Positions 48,742 through 57,673 of a stretch of DNA of 64,000 bases are shown here, one piece after another (within the stretch, counting starts at the first letter, position 1; every line of letters starts with the position of its first letter). A program made the position numbers and the translations under genes. Under the pieces are notes generated by a model. It was not told the DNA's origin. It worked only from the letters and a program-made list of their open reading frames with translations, and did not search any database. The stretch is from Rhizobium sp. L51/94 (lineage in GTDB: Bacteria; Pseudomonadota; Alphaproteobacteria; Rhizobiales; Rhizobiaceae): the NCBI RefSeq assembly GCF_019355555.1, contig NZ_CP072141.1:3590001-3654000 (forward strand), written 5' to 3'.

Positions 48742-49782
48742 CTACTTGCTCCCGGTCTTTTCGATACTTCCGATACGATCCGACAGCCGGTCCAGCGTCC
48801 GGCGCATCGACTTCGCTTCTTCCTGCTGCGCTTCGATCCAGTCCCGCAGCATCTGCTGCTCGTTGCGCATGTTCTTGACCAGTCCCTGGATGCCGTCGGC
48901 AAGGTTGGCCATGGCCGCGACCGATCGCTGGCCGCTGCCGCCTTCTTCAGCGATCTGGCGCATCTGTTCAGACAAGGCGCGGACATCATCCGCAGAGGCT
49001 CCATTAGTAGCGTCGGGCACGGACGACATGTCGGAACCGACATCGGTGACCGATGACAGCCAGTTTTCCAGTTCCGTGTAGAAACGGCTCTGCGCCCGCC
49101 CGGCCTGCAGGTCGAGGAAACCGAGGATCAGTGAACCGGAAAGACCGAGCAGTGAAGACGAAAACGCCGTACCCATGCCGACCAGCGGCGCGGCGAGACT
49201 TTCCTTCAGCGTGCCCAGGATGTCGCCACCCTCGGCCACATCGAGCGACTGGATGACCTTGTTGATCGATCCGATCGTGCCGATCAGGCCCCAGAAGGTG
49301 CCGAGCAGGCCGAGGAAGACCAACAGTCCGATCAGATAGCGCGATATATCCCGGGATTCGTCGAGCCGCGAGGCAATCGAATCGAGGATGGAGCGCAGTG
49401 TTGCAGTCGAAAGCGACATCGACTTGCGGCTGCCGAGAAGAGCGCGCATCGGCGCCAGCAGTTTTGGATTGAGGTCGACCTTGTCGGCATCGCCAACAAC
49501 GCGGAAGGAGTTGAACCAGCGGACTTCCGGCCTGAGGGAAAGCACATGGTTGAAAACAAGGATGATGCCGACGACGAGAACGCCGAGGATCAGGCCGTTC
49601 AGGCCCGGATTGTGCATGAAGGCTTCCTGCCCCTGGCGGAACAGGATGGCGGCGATAAAGCCGACAATGATGAGAAACAGGATCATCGTCCAGAAAAAGG
49701 CCATCGGGCTCGATAGCCTGTACGCGCGGCTCTGCATCGGATCGTCAGTCGACCCAAGATCCGACAATTTCACATTTTTCAT
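48742..49782 (-). CDS. MotA/TolQ/ExbB-like proton channel protein
   Basis: A 346-residue protein with four membrane segments: AFFWTMILFLIIVGFIAAILF, LILGVLVVGIILVF, YLIGLLVFLGLLGTFWGLIGTI and LVGMGTAFSSSLLGLSGSLILGFL. The last two match the MotA/TolQ/ExbB channel pair. The C-terminal ~110 residues are a cytosolic coiled coil (LSEQMRQIAEEG, MLRDWIEAQQEEAKSMRRTLDRL), longer than in TolQ. GAGG six bases before the ATG at 49782 supports this start over one 26 codons upstream. It pairs with the downstream MotB-like protein. The substrate or process it powers is unknown. Confidence 0.87.
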   Translation of the reverse strand: MKNVKLSDLGSTDDPMQSRAYRLSSPMAFFWTMILFLIIVGFIAAILFRQGQEAFMHNPGLNGLILGVLVVGIILVFNHVLSLRPEVRWFNSFRVVGDADKVDLNPKLLAPMRALLGSRKSMSLSTATLRSILDSIASRLDESRDISRYLIGLLVFLGLLGTFWGLIGTIGSINKVIQSLDVAEGGDILGTLKESLAAPLVGMGTAFSSSLLGLSGSLILGFLDLQAGRAQSRFYTELENWLSSVTDVGSDMSSVPDATNGASADDVRALSEQMRQIAEEGGSGQRSVAAMANLADGIQGLVKNMRNEQQMLRDWIEAQQEEAKSMRRTLDRLSDRIGSIEKTGSK

Positions 49783-49917
49783 GAATACCTCAGCCACCGC
49801 AGATTTTCCGCCTGCGAAGACTAGAGCATCATTGCGCCGAATTGAAGAGTATCGGCCCACAAAACATGTGCGTTGCGGTAGGCTATCCGACTGGCCTAAG
49901 CTGCGTGTTTGCTTGGC

Positions 49918-50718
49918 TTAACGGGTCGGGATCGGACGCTTGACGACTTCCAACAGCGCCTTCTGGATGTACTCGTTGCCGCAGATGATCGAGCCTTTCG
50001 CAAGCATCTCGGTGCCACCGTCGAAATCGGACAGGAAGCCGCCGGCTTCGCGGATCAGCAGCACGCCGGCAGCGATATCCCAAGCGTTAAGCCCGGTTTC
50101 CCACATGCCGTCGAAGCGACCGGCAGCCACATAGGCCAGATCGAGCGCCGCAGAGCCCAGCCGGCGAACACCGGAGACTTCGCCCATGACATGGCGCAAC
50201 TCGACAAGGAACTTGCCGTGGCTGCCGCGACCCAGATGCGGGACGCCGCAGGTGATGACGCAATCCGACAGCACACGGCGGCCGGCAACACGCAGGCGAC
50301 GATCGTTGAGGAAGGCACCGCCGCCACGCTCGGAGGTGTAGAGTTCGTCCGTCGCCGGATTGAAGATGACGCCGGCGACGATCTCGCCGTTGCGTTCCAG
50401 GCCGATCGAAACCGCAAACAGCGGAATGCCGTGCAGGAAGTTCGTCGTACCATCGAGCGGATCGACGATCCAGCGATGGGCACCGTCGGTGCCGATGATT
50501 TCCTGGCTTTCCTCGCCGAGGAAGCCGTAGGTCGGCCGCGCCTTCATCAGCTCTTCGCGGATGATTTTTTCAGCCTTGAAATCCGCCTGCGAGACGAAAT
50601 CGCCGGGGCCCTTGACGGAGACCTGCAGGTTCTGCACCTCGCCGAAATCGCGGCTCAGGGACTTGCCAGCCTTGAGGGCGGCCTGGACCATGACATTGAG
50701 AAGAGCAGAGCGAGCCAT
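49918..50718 (-). CDS. suhB: inositol monophosphatase family protein (SuhB-like)
   Basis: A 266-residue enzyme with the lithium-sensitive phosphatase signatures GEES, WIVDPLDGTTNFLHGIP and, near the end, NAWDIAAGVLLIREAGG. Together they bind the Mg ions and phosphate. It may act on inositol 1-phosphate or related compounds; SuhB proteins also bind RNA polymerase/NusA in some bacteria. AAGGAATT before the ATG at 50718 marks the start; the longer frame from 50820 is not supported. It lies 136 bp upstream of the MotA-like gene. Confidence 0.92.
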   Translation of the reverse strand: MARSALLNVMVQAALKAGKSLSRDFGEVQNLQVSVKGPGDFVSQADFKAEKIIREELMKARPTYGFLGEESQEIIGTDGAHRWIVDPLDGTTNFLHGIPLFAVSIGLERNGEIVAGVIFNPATDELYTSERGGGAFLNDRRLRVAGRRVLSDCVITCGVPHLGRGSHGKFLVELRHVMGEVSGVRRLGSAALDLAYVAAGRFDGMWETGLNAWDIAAGVLLIREAGGFLSDFDGGTEMLAKGSIICGNEYIQKALLEVVKRPIPTR

Positions 50719-50977
50719 ATGGCAATTCCTTGAAACACGAAAGACGCCATCCGGACCCGGATCAGGGTCCCGGCGGAGCGGGATCGGCGGCGCGATAAAG
50801 ATTGGCGGCCTCAAGACCACAAAATCGTGCGCATTTCAAGGGCACAGCCGCATAGCTGCGTTGCGCCGCTCAAGGATCGTTAATTTAACGAGCCCGATCC
50901 CACCGCTTGAGACGATAGCCAAATGCGGATGTCGCCGCCGCTGGAAGCAGCGCAAGGCGGCAACCAAGAGCCTGAGC

Positions 50978-52072
50978 CTAGAACTTCTGCTGCGCAATCA
51001 GGATTTCGCGGGCCAGCTGGTCGAGCGGCAGGATACGGTCGACGCCGCCATGGGCGATGGCTTCCTTCGGCATGCCGAAGACCACGCAACTTGCCTCGTC
51101 CTGGGCAACCGTATAGGCGCCGGCCTGCTTCATCTCCAGCATGCCGCGCGCACCGTCGTCGCCCATGCCGGTCATGATGACCCCCATGGCATTCGAGCCG
51201 GCAGCCCGTGCGGCCGACCGAAACAGCACGTCGACCGATGGACGGTGGCGGGAGACGAGCGGCCCCGGCTTTACAGACACCGAGTAGCGGGCACCGTGGC
51301 GTTCCAGAAGCATATGCCGGTCGCCGGGCGCAATCAGCACGTGGCCGCGCAGGACCGGATCGCCGTCGACAGCTTCCTTGACCTCGACCTCGCAGAGGCC
51401 ATTCAGCCGCTTTGCGAAGGCTGCCGTGAATTTCTCCGGCATGTGCTGGACGATGACCATGCCCGGCGCGTTCGCAGGCAATGCCTCGAGCAGCGCACGC
51501 AGCGCCTCCGTCCCGCCCGTCGAAGCTCCGACGCAAACGACCATCTCAGTGGTCTTTGCCATCGCCCTGCCGGTTGGCGGTGGCAGCATGACGTCGGCCG
51601 TCAGCTTTGCGGCGGGAGCGCCAGCCCGTGCGGCAACTCCCTCGGCCGCCCGCTTGCTGCCCGGAATTCGAGCATGCGACGCGGCCTTGACGACCTCGCG
51701 GATCCGCATCGCTTCTTCGGCCAGATAGTCTGCAGCGCCGATCCGGGGCTTGAGGATGATATCGACGGCGCCCGCCTCAAGCGCCTGCAGCAAGGTCTCT
51801 GAGCCCGCCTCCGTCAGCGACGAGCACATGACGACCGGGATCGGCCGCTGCAGCATCAGCTTGCGCAGAAAGGTAATGCCATCCATCCGCGGCATCTCGA
51901 CATCCAGGGTGATGACATCCGGGATTTCCTCCTGGATCTTCCGTGCCGCCGCAAATGGGTCCGCAGCCACTCCCATGACTTCGATTTCGGGATCGTCGGA
52001 CAGGATCGCGGTCAAGGTTTGCCGGACACTGGCGGAGTCATCGATAATCAGAACTCGAATTTTCTTTGGCAT
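50978..52072 (-). CDS. cheB: chemotaxis response regulator protein-glutamate methylesterase
   Basis: A 364-residue CheB. The N-terminal receiver domain has DD at 11-12 and phospho-acceptor Asp57 ([12 protein letters not shown]). An Ala/Gly-rich linker follows. The C-terminal methylesterase contains the catalytic triad in [13 protein letters not shown] (Ser), [11 protein letters not shown] (His) and [11 protein letters not shown] (Asp). It removes methyl groups from receptors for adaptation. The ATG at 52087 gives five more residues; 52072 gives the usual N-terminus, with GGAAAAGG just upstream. It is the last gene of the che operon. Confidence 0.95.
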   Translation of the reverse strand: MPKKIRVLIIDDSASVRQTLTAILSDDPEIEVMGVAADPFAAARKIQEEIPDVITLDVEMPRMDGITFLRKLMLQRPIPVVMCSSLTEAGSETLLQALEAGAVDIILKPRIGAADYLAEEAMRIREVVKAASHARIPGSKRAAEGVAARAGAPAAKLTADVMLPPPTGRAMAKTTEMVVCVGASTGGTEALRALLEALPANAPGMVIVQHMPEKFTAAFAKRLNGLCEVEVKEAVDGDPVLRGHVLIAPGDRHMLLERHGARYSVSVKPGPLVSRHRPSVDVLFRSAARAAGSNAMGVIMTGMGDDGARGMLEMKQAGAYTVAQDEASCVVFGMPKEAIAHGGVDRILPLDQLAREILIAQQKF

Positions 52073-52087
52073 ACCTTTTCCATGCAT

Positions 52088-52957
52088 TTAGAGGCGCTGA
52101 AAGACAGTGTTTGACACCTGCTTCAAGGGCAGGTCGATGCCGGCAAGCGATTCCGAGTGGCCGATAAACAGATAGCCGCCCGGAAGCAGGCAGTCGCACA
52201 GGCGGCCGATGACATCTGCCTGGGTGGGTTTGTCGAAGTAGATGAGAACGTTGCGGCAGAAGATAATGTGCATGGGACCGCCGACACCGTAGGACTTGTC
52301 CATCAGGTTCATCCGGCCAAAACCGACATGCGACCGCAAACGCGGCGCGATGCGCACCTCCCGCCGTTGCTGCTGCTTCGAGCTCATCACATATTTCCGG
52401 CGAAGATTGGCAGGCACCGGCTCAACGAGGCTGTCGGCGTAAATCCCGATACGGGCCGCCTCCAGCACGTCGGTGCTGAGATCTGTTGCAAGCACCGAAT
52501 AGTCGATACCGGGCACGCGTTCGGCAAACTCTGACAGCACCATCGCCATCGTGTAGGGCTCGGCGCCTGTCGAGCAGGCAGAACTCCACGCCCGCAGCCG
52601 CCGTTCCCCGCGTTTGACGAGATCGGGCAAGGCCACAGCTTCCATGTATTCGAAGTGCTTCGGCTCACGAAAGAAATCAGTCTTGTTGGTCGTGACCGCA
52701 TCGATCAGGTGCACCGTCTCGGTTTCGAGCCCGTCGCCGTTGAACAGGAAATCGCAATAGTCGTCGAAGGAAGTGATCCCCGTTGCCCGGAGGCGCCGGC
52801 GCAGGCGGCCCTCGAGCATCGTCAGTTTCGTCGTCGGCATCTTGATGCCGCTATACTCGTAGATGAACTGGGCAAGCTTTTCGAAATTGCGCTTGCTGAT
52901 GTGATCGCCGAAAGCCTGGCTTTCCTGTTGGGCCACTCTCATCCGCTGCCCACTCAC
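52088..52957 (-). CDS. cheR: chemotaxis protein methyltransferase
   Basis: A 289-residue CheR. The N-terminal helical domain contains LEGRLRRRLRATGI. The SAM-binding domain contains WSSACSTGAEPYTMAMVLSE, then ATDLSTDVLEAARIGIYA and HIIFCRNVLIYFDK, and the C-terminus reads PGGYLFIGHSESL. It methylates receptor glutamates using S-adenosylmethionine. The basic N-terminal residues include a plausible receptor-binding face. No TPR extension is present. The ATG overlaps the cheW stop by four bases. Confidence 0.95.
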   Translation of the reverse strand: MSGQRMRVAQQESQAFGDHISKRNFEKLAQFIYEYSGIKMPTTKLTMLEGRLRRRLRATGITSFDDYCDFLFNGDGLETETVHLIDAVTTNKTDFFREPKHFEYMEAVALPDLVKRGERRLRAWSSACSTGAEPYTMAMVLSEFAERVPGIDYSVLATDLSTDVLEAARIGIYADSLVEPVPANLRRKYVMSSKQQQRREVRIAPRLRSHVGFGRMNLMDKSYGVGGPMHIIFCRNVLIYFDKPTQADVIGRLCDCLLPGGYLFIGHSESLAGIDLPLKQVSNTVFQRL

Positions 52958-53442
52958 GCTGCTTGGCCGGTGCGCGGGGAGAGCATCGCGGTGTCCTCGC
53001 GCGACAGCAATTGCGCTAGGTCGACGATGACGACGAAGCCGTTCTCGCGGCGGACGACGCCGGCGATGTAGTCGGAACGCCAGCGAATGCCGATATCCGG
53101 AGCCGCTTCGATCTGGTCACGCAAGAACGGCGTCACCTCGAAAACCCTGTCTGCAACGAGGCCAAGCGTCAGAGTTTTCGGACCGATTGGAATGTCGAGA
53201 ACCAGCACGCGGGTATGCGGTGTCGGGATGGTCTTCGATAGACCGAGCTTCAGCCTGAGATCGATGGTGGGTACCCCCTGCCCGCGCACATCGCGCAGGC
53301 CGAGCAGGTAATCCGGACCGTTGGGGATCTTGAAAGCCTCGGCATAATCGAGAATTTCGCGAACCACTTCGACCGGCACGGCGAAGACTTCCTCGCCGAG
53401 GCTGAAGGTGACGAATTGCGATTCGAGAGGTGCTGTGGCCAT
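52954..53442 (-). CDS. cheW: chemotaxis adaptor protein CheW (second copy)
   Basis: A 162-residue CheW with the two SH3-like beta-barrels: FVTFSLGEEVFAVPVEVVREIL, then GLRDVRGQGVPTIDLRLKLGL and GLVADRVFEVTPF. It couples receptors to CheA. It lies between the third receptor and cheR, with a 2-bp gap to the receptor. It is clearly distinct in sequence from the other CheW at 59407-59904, so the operon has two adaptors. Confidence 0.93.
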   Translation of the reverse strand: MATAPLESQFVTFSLGEEVFAVPVEVVREILDYAEAFKIPNGPDYLLGLRDVRGQGVPTIDLRLKLGLSKTIPTPHTRVLVLDIPIGPKTLTLGLVADRVFEVTPFLRDQIEAAPDIGIRWRSDYIAGVVRRENGFVVIVDLAQLLSREDTAMLSPRTGQAA

Positions 53443-53444
53443 GA

Positions 53445-55256
53445 TTATGCGCTTTCCTTGAAGTCCATGTCGCCATCGTCCGGGCCGCCCATGGAGAGAT
53501 CGAGTGCGTAGCCCTTCAGCCGTGCCTGCTGGCCTGCGACCGTATTGCTTGCCTTCGAGCCCGGAGCTTTGCGGGCGGAAGTGACCGGTGTCCGGGCGGT
53601 GGTCCGCACGGCAGGGGCACGGGTAGTTTTCTTGGAACCCTGGTCGACCTTGAAGAAGGCGATCGACGTCTGCAGCTCTTCGGCCTGGGCAGCCAGTTCT
53701 TCCGATGTTGCCGACATCTGCTCCGAGGCACCAGCGTTCTGCTGGGTGACCTTGTCGAGCTGCTGGATCGCTTCGTTGATCTGCGAGGCACCGATATCCT
53801 GCTCGCGGCAGGCGGCACTGATTTCCGAGATCAGCTCGGCAGTCTTGCGGATATCCGGCACCAAGCGACCGAGCATCTCACCGGCTTCAGCGGCTGCCTT
53901 CACCGTATCGCTCGACATCGAGCCGATCTCGGCAGCCGCCGACTGGCTGCGTTCGGCAAGCTTGCGGACTTCGGAGGCGACGACGGCAAAGCCCTTGCCA
54001 TGTTCGCCGGCACGTGCGGCTTCGACGGCTGCATTCAGGGCCAGCAAATCGGTCTGACGAGCGATTTCCTGGACGATGCCGATCTTCTCGGCGATGGTCC
54101 GCATGGCGCTGACGGCGCGGGTAACGGCTTCGCCAGAGGCTTCCGCATCCTTGGCAGACTGACGGGCGATCTTTTCCGTCTGGGCGGCGTTGTCGGCGTT
54201 CTGCTTGATGTTCGAGGCCATTTCCTCCATCGCCGCAGAGGCTTCCTCGGCGGAGGCCGCCTGCTCTGTTGCGCCCTGGGAGACCTGCTCGGAGCTGGCC
54301 GAGAGTTCCTGGCTACCGGAAGAAACGTTATCGGAAGCGGACAGGGCATCGGCAACGACGCCACGAAGGCGGTCGACCATCTGCTCCAGTGCCATGCCGA
54401 GCGTATCCTTGTCCGACAGCGGCTTCGGCGCAACCGTAAGGTCGCCGTCCGAGATCTGCGATGCGATCGTCGCTGTGTTGCGAAGGTTCGCCGTCATCCG
54501 GCTCATCGAGGTCACCAGATCGCGGATTTCGTCGTTGCTTTTGTGTTCGATCTCCTGATCGAGATCGCCAATGCTGACGGCATCGGCAAGGCTCACCGCG
54601 CGCTTCAGGCCGCGAGAGATATTGAGCAGTATCCAGAGCGCGGAAATGGACGCCACGATGATCAGTCCGATGGTCATCGAGACCAGAAGATTGCGCGAGG
54701 TGGCATACTGGTCGTTGGTGGCCGAATCCGTTTCGGCGACGTTGCCGGTGACGGTGCTGCTCAGCTTGGACAGGACCTGCAAGAGCTGGACGGTAATCTG
54801 CTGACCTTCGCCCATCGAGATGTTACCGGCCTGGCTGTTGGATTCGGTAGTATTTTCCTTTGCGAGGACGATGACGCGATCCTGCAACGGTAGCCATTTG
54901 CCATAGAGATCAGCAAACTGGGTTATGCCATTGCGGACATCAGGGTCGGGCGATGTCGAAAGACGTTGCACCAGAGTTTTGACCAGTTCGCGCTGCTGCG
55001 TGACTTCGTCGACGTAACCATTGATCTTGGATGGATCGGTGTTGATGATAGCGTCCTTCTCCGAGCGGATAGAACGCAGGACGGCATCCGAAAGCTCTCC
55101 GGAATCTCGCAGGTTGGCAACGGGGCCTGCAACCATTTCAGAAATGTCGTTGTTGAGCGAGGACAGGTTGTAGATCGACAACCCGGCCATGGCGCAGGTG
55201 AGGAGGACAATGAAACCGAACACTAGGCTCAGTTTTAATTTGATCGTGAAACGCAT
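53445..55256 (-). CDS. methyl-accepting chemotaxis protein 3
   Basis: A 603-residue receptor starting [36 protein letters not shown] four-helix-bundle periplasmic domain (residues ~35-190) has the same framework as MCP2. A second membrane helix follows, then a HAMP domain ([13 protein letters not shown]), one extra HAMP-like unit ([20 protein letters not shown]) and the signalling domain with [32 protein letters not shown]. The C-terminal tail is acidic and ends [12 protein letters not shown] seven bases before 55256 supports this start; the frame from 55421 includes a non-coding leader. MCP2 and MCP3 are clearly paralogues. Confidence 0.94.
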   Translation of the reverse strand: MRFTIKLKLSLVFGFIVLLTCAMAGLSIYNLSSLNNDISEMVAGPVANLRDSGELSDAVLRSIRSEKDAIINTDPSKINGYVDEVTQQRELVKTLVQRLSTSPDPDVRNGITQFADLYGKWLPLQDRVIVLAKENTTESNSQAGNISMGEGQQITVQLLQVLSKLSSTVTGNVAETDSATNDQYATSRNLLVSMTIGLIIVASISALWILLNISRGLKRAVSLADAVSIGDLDQEIEHKSNDEIRDLVTSMSRMTANLRNTATIASQISDGDLTVAPKPLSDKDTLGMALEQMVDRLRGVVADALSASDNVSSGSQELSASSEQVSQGATEQAASAEEASAAMEEMASNIKQNADNAAQTEKIARQSAKDAEASGEAVTRAVSAMRTIAEKIGIVQEIARQTDLLALNAAVEAARAGEHGKGFAVVASEVRKLAERSQSAAAEIGSMSSDTVKAAAEAGEMLGRLVPDIRKTAELISEISAACREQDIGASQINEAIQQLDKVTQQNAGASEQMSATSEELAAQAEELQTSIAFFKVDQGSKKTTRAPAVRTTARTPVTSARKAPGSKASNTVAGQQARLKGYALDLSMGGPDDGDMDFKESA

Positions 55257-55392
55257 GTGGAGGCTCCAAGCGGGTGGTGTTGTTCGGGACAAGCCTATGA
55301 CCGGCGGCCACCAAGGCACGCCGGAGGTTGATGATTGAGTGAAGAGCTTGACATCTACTCCCGCGTCGATCGGCTCGGAGCCTTTCACGCAT

Positions 55393-55412
55393 CCAACGGC
55401 CACATCCGTTGG
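55393..55412 (-). repeat. intercistronic hairpin, copy 2
   Basis: CCAACGG and CCGTTGG, a perfect 7-bp stem with loop CCACAT, between MCP2 and MCP3. The surrounding ~65 bases resemble those around the copy at 57548-57567. No T-run. Confidence 0.6.
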
Positions 55413-55463
55413 CTCAGGCACGTTCGGGGCCGCGTGGACCCCGTATCGGGATAGCCTCTCGGC

Positions 55464-57413
55464 TTAGGCGCTTTCGCGGAAGTCTTCGTCTTCTGCGTCA
55501 GGTCCGCCCATGGACATATCCAGTGCAAAACCCTTGGCACGAGCCTGCTGCGCGGCAATGCTCTGCGAGGACTTGCCGTAGGTCGGTGCGATGGACTTTC
55601 GTGCCTGAAGAGGGGCGGAGACGATTTTCGTCGAAGCCCTCACCGGTGTCTTCTTCGAGGCCGAAGCCCGCGAGTTCGACGTCTCGACCTTGAAGAAGGC
55701 GATCGACGTCTGCAGCTCTTCGGCCTGGGCCGCGAGTTCTTCTGACGTTGCCGACATCTGCTCGGAAGCACCGGCATTCTGCTGGGTCACCTTGTCGAGT
55801 TGCTGGATCGCTTCGTTGATCTGCGAGGCACCGATATCCTGCTCGCGGCAGGCGGCACTGATTTCCGAGATCAGCTCGGCGGTCTTGCGGATATCCGGAA
55901 CCAGGCGGCTCAGCATGTCGCCGGCTTCAGCGGCTGCCTTCACCGTATCGCTGGACATCGAGCCGATTTCGGCGGCAGCCGACTGGCTGCGTTCGGCAAG
56001 CTTGCGGACTTCGGAGGCGACGACTGCAAAGCCCTTGCCATGTTCGCCGGCACGGGCCGCTTCGACGGCTGCGTTCAGGGCCAGCAAATCGGTCTGACGA
56101 GCGATTTCCTGGACGATGCCGATCTTCTCGGCGATGGTCCGCATGGCGCTGACGGCGCGGGTAACGGCTTCGCCGGAGGCTTCCGCATCCTTGGCCGATT
56201 GGCGGGCGATCTTTTCGGTCTGGGCGGCGTTGTCGGCGTTCTGCTTGATGTTCGAGGCCATCTCTTCCATCGCCGCAGAGGCTTCTTCGGCAGAGGCTGC
56301 CTGTTCGGTTGCGCCCTGGGAGACCTGCTCGGAGCTGGCGGACAGTTCCTGGCTACCGGCAGACACGTTGTCTGCTGCAGAGATCGCGTCGGCAACGACG
56401 CCGCGCAGGCGTTCCACCATCTGCTGCAGCGCGATACCGAGCGTATCTCTCTCCGACAGCGGCTTTGGCGAAACAGTCAGGTCGCCTTCCGCAATCTGGC
56501 CGGCGACATCAGACGTCGTCCGCAGGTTGGTGATCATGCTCTGCATGGCAAAGCCCAGAACGTCCTTGTCGGACAACGGCTGCGCCATGACCGATAGGTC
56601 ACCTTCGGCAATCTTGCTTGCCATAGCCGCTGTGCCGCGCAGGTTGACAGCCATCCGGCTCATCGAATCGACGAGATCGCGGATTTCGTCGTTGCTCTTG
56701 TGCTGGATCTCCTGGTTAAGGTCGCCAAGGCTGACGGCATCGGCAAGGTTCACCGCGCGCTTCAGGCCACGGGAGATGTTGAGCAGTATCCAGAGCGCCG
56801 AAGCCAACGCGATGACGATCAATCCGGCGGTCATCGCCACGAGCAGATTGCGCGAGCTGGCATACTGTTCGTTCGTCGCTGTATCCGTTTCAGTCACGTT
56901 GCCCGTGACGGTGTCGCTGAGCTTTGCCAGCACCTGCAGAAGCTGCACGGTGATCTGCTGGCCCTCGCCCATGGAGATGGACCCGGCCTGGCTGTTGGAT
57001 TCCGTGGTATTCTGCTTGGCAAGTCCGGTGACACGATCCTGCAACTGCACCCATTTGCCATAAAGATCGGTGAACTGGGTCATGCCGTTGCGGATATCCG
57101 GATCCGGCGAGGCGGAAAGACGTTGTACCAGCGACTTGATCTGATCGCGCTGCTGCGCGATCTCGTCGATGTAGCCGCCAATCCTCGTCGGATCTGTGTT
57201 GATGATGGCATCTTTTTCCGACCGGATGGAGTGCATGACCGCATCCGAGAGTTCACCCGATTCCCGCAGGTTGGCGACGGGGCCGGCCACCATTTCAGAG
57301 ATATCGCCGTTGAGCGAAGACAGATTGTAAATCGATAGGCCGGCCATCGCGCAGGTGAGCAGGACGATGAAACCGAATACGAGGCTCAGCTTTAACTTGA
57401 TCGTGAAACGCAT
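55464..57413 (-). CDS. methyl-accepting chemotaxis protein 2
   Basis: A 649-residue receptor, close paralogue of MCP3, with the same N-terminal helix, four-helix sensor and signalling domain. It differs in having two tandem HAMP-like units after the first [25 protein letters not shown] and [21 protein letters not shown]. This is one more unit of about 39 residues than MCP3. The tail ends DEDFRESA. The ligand is unknown; the two sensors are similar enough to expect related ligands. GGAG seven bases before the ATG at 57413 sets the start. Confidence 0.94.
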   Translation of the reverse strand: MRFTIKLKLSLVFGFIVLLTCAMAGLSIYNLSSLNGDISEMVAGPVANLRESGELSDAVMHSIRSEKDAIINTDPTRIGGYIDEIAQQRDQIKSLVQRLSASPDPDIRNGMTQFTDLYGKWVQLQDRVTGLAKQNTTESNSQAGSISMGEGQQITVQLLQVLAKLSDTVTGNVTETDTATNEQYASSRNLLVAMTAGLIVIALASALWILLNISRGLKRAVNLADAVSLGDLNQEIQHKSNDEIRDLVDSMSRMAVNLRGTAAMASKIAEGDLSVMAQPLSDKDVLGFAMQSMITNLRTTSDVAGQIAEGDLTVSPKPLSERDTLGIALQQMVERLRGVVADAISAADNVSAGSQELSASSEQVSQGATEQAASAEEASAAMEEMASNIKQNADNAAQTEKIARQSAKDAEASGEAVTRAVSAMRTIAEKIGIVQEIARQTDLLALNAAVEAARAGEHGKGFAVVASEVRKLAERSQSAAAEIGSMSSDTVKAAAEAGDMLSRLVPDIRKTAELISEISAACREQDIGASQINEAIQQLDKVTQQNAGASEQMSATSEELAAQAEELQTSIAFFKVETSNSRASASKKTPVRASTKIVSAPLQARKSIAPTYGKSSQSIAAQQARAKGFALDMSMGGPDAEDEDFRESA

Positions 57414-57673
57414 GAGGAGACTCCAAGCGGGTGGCATTGATCGGGACAAGCCTGTGACCAAAAGCCACTCAGGATCGCCAATTTTAGATCGGAGGTAAGA
57501 GCTTGACATCTACTCTCGCGTCGAACGGCTCTCGGCCCTTCGCGCATCCAACGGCCACATCCGTTGGCTAAGACATTTCAGGACAAGGTAATTTCCTGAA
57601 TAAAAACGAGCGCATAAATACGTTGGCTCAGTGCGCCGGCGGCCTTAGTGGCCGCCGGTAACATTCGGTCAGA
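57414..57673. other. 260-bp spacer between MCP1 and MCP2
   Basis: No gene. It contains the hairpin at 57548-57567 and a ~65-bp stretch that is also present, with changes, upstream of MCP3. A promoter inside the operon cannot be excluded. Confidence 0.5.
57548..57567 (-). repeat. intercistronic hairpin, copy 1
   Basis: CCAACGG and CCGTTGG with loop CCACAT, identical in stem and loop to the copy at 55393-55412. Found in the spacer upstream of MCP2. It is likely part of the duplicated unit. Confidence 0.6.

Noticed and set aside
48742..49782. Zorya-type defence system (ZorA/ZorB)
   Set aside because: Only the MotA/MotB-like pair is present. Flanking genes are suhB and a DUF1508 protein; no helicase, nuclease or ZorC-like gene.
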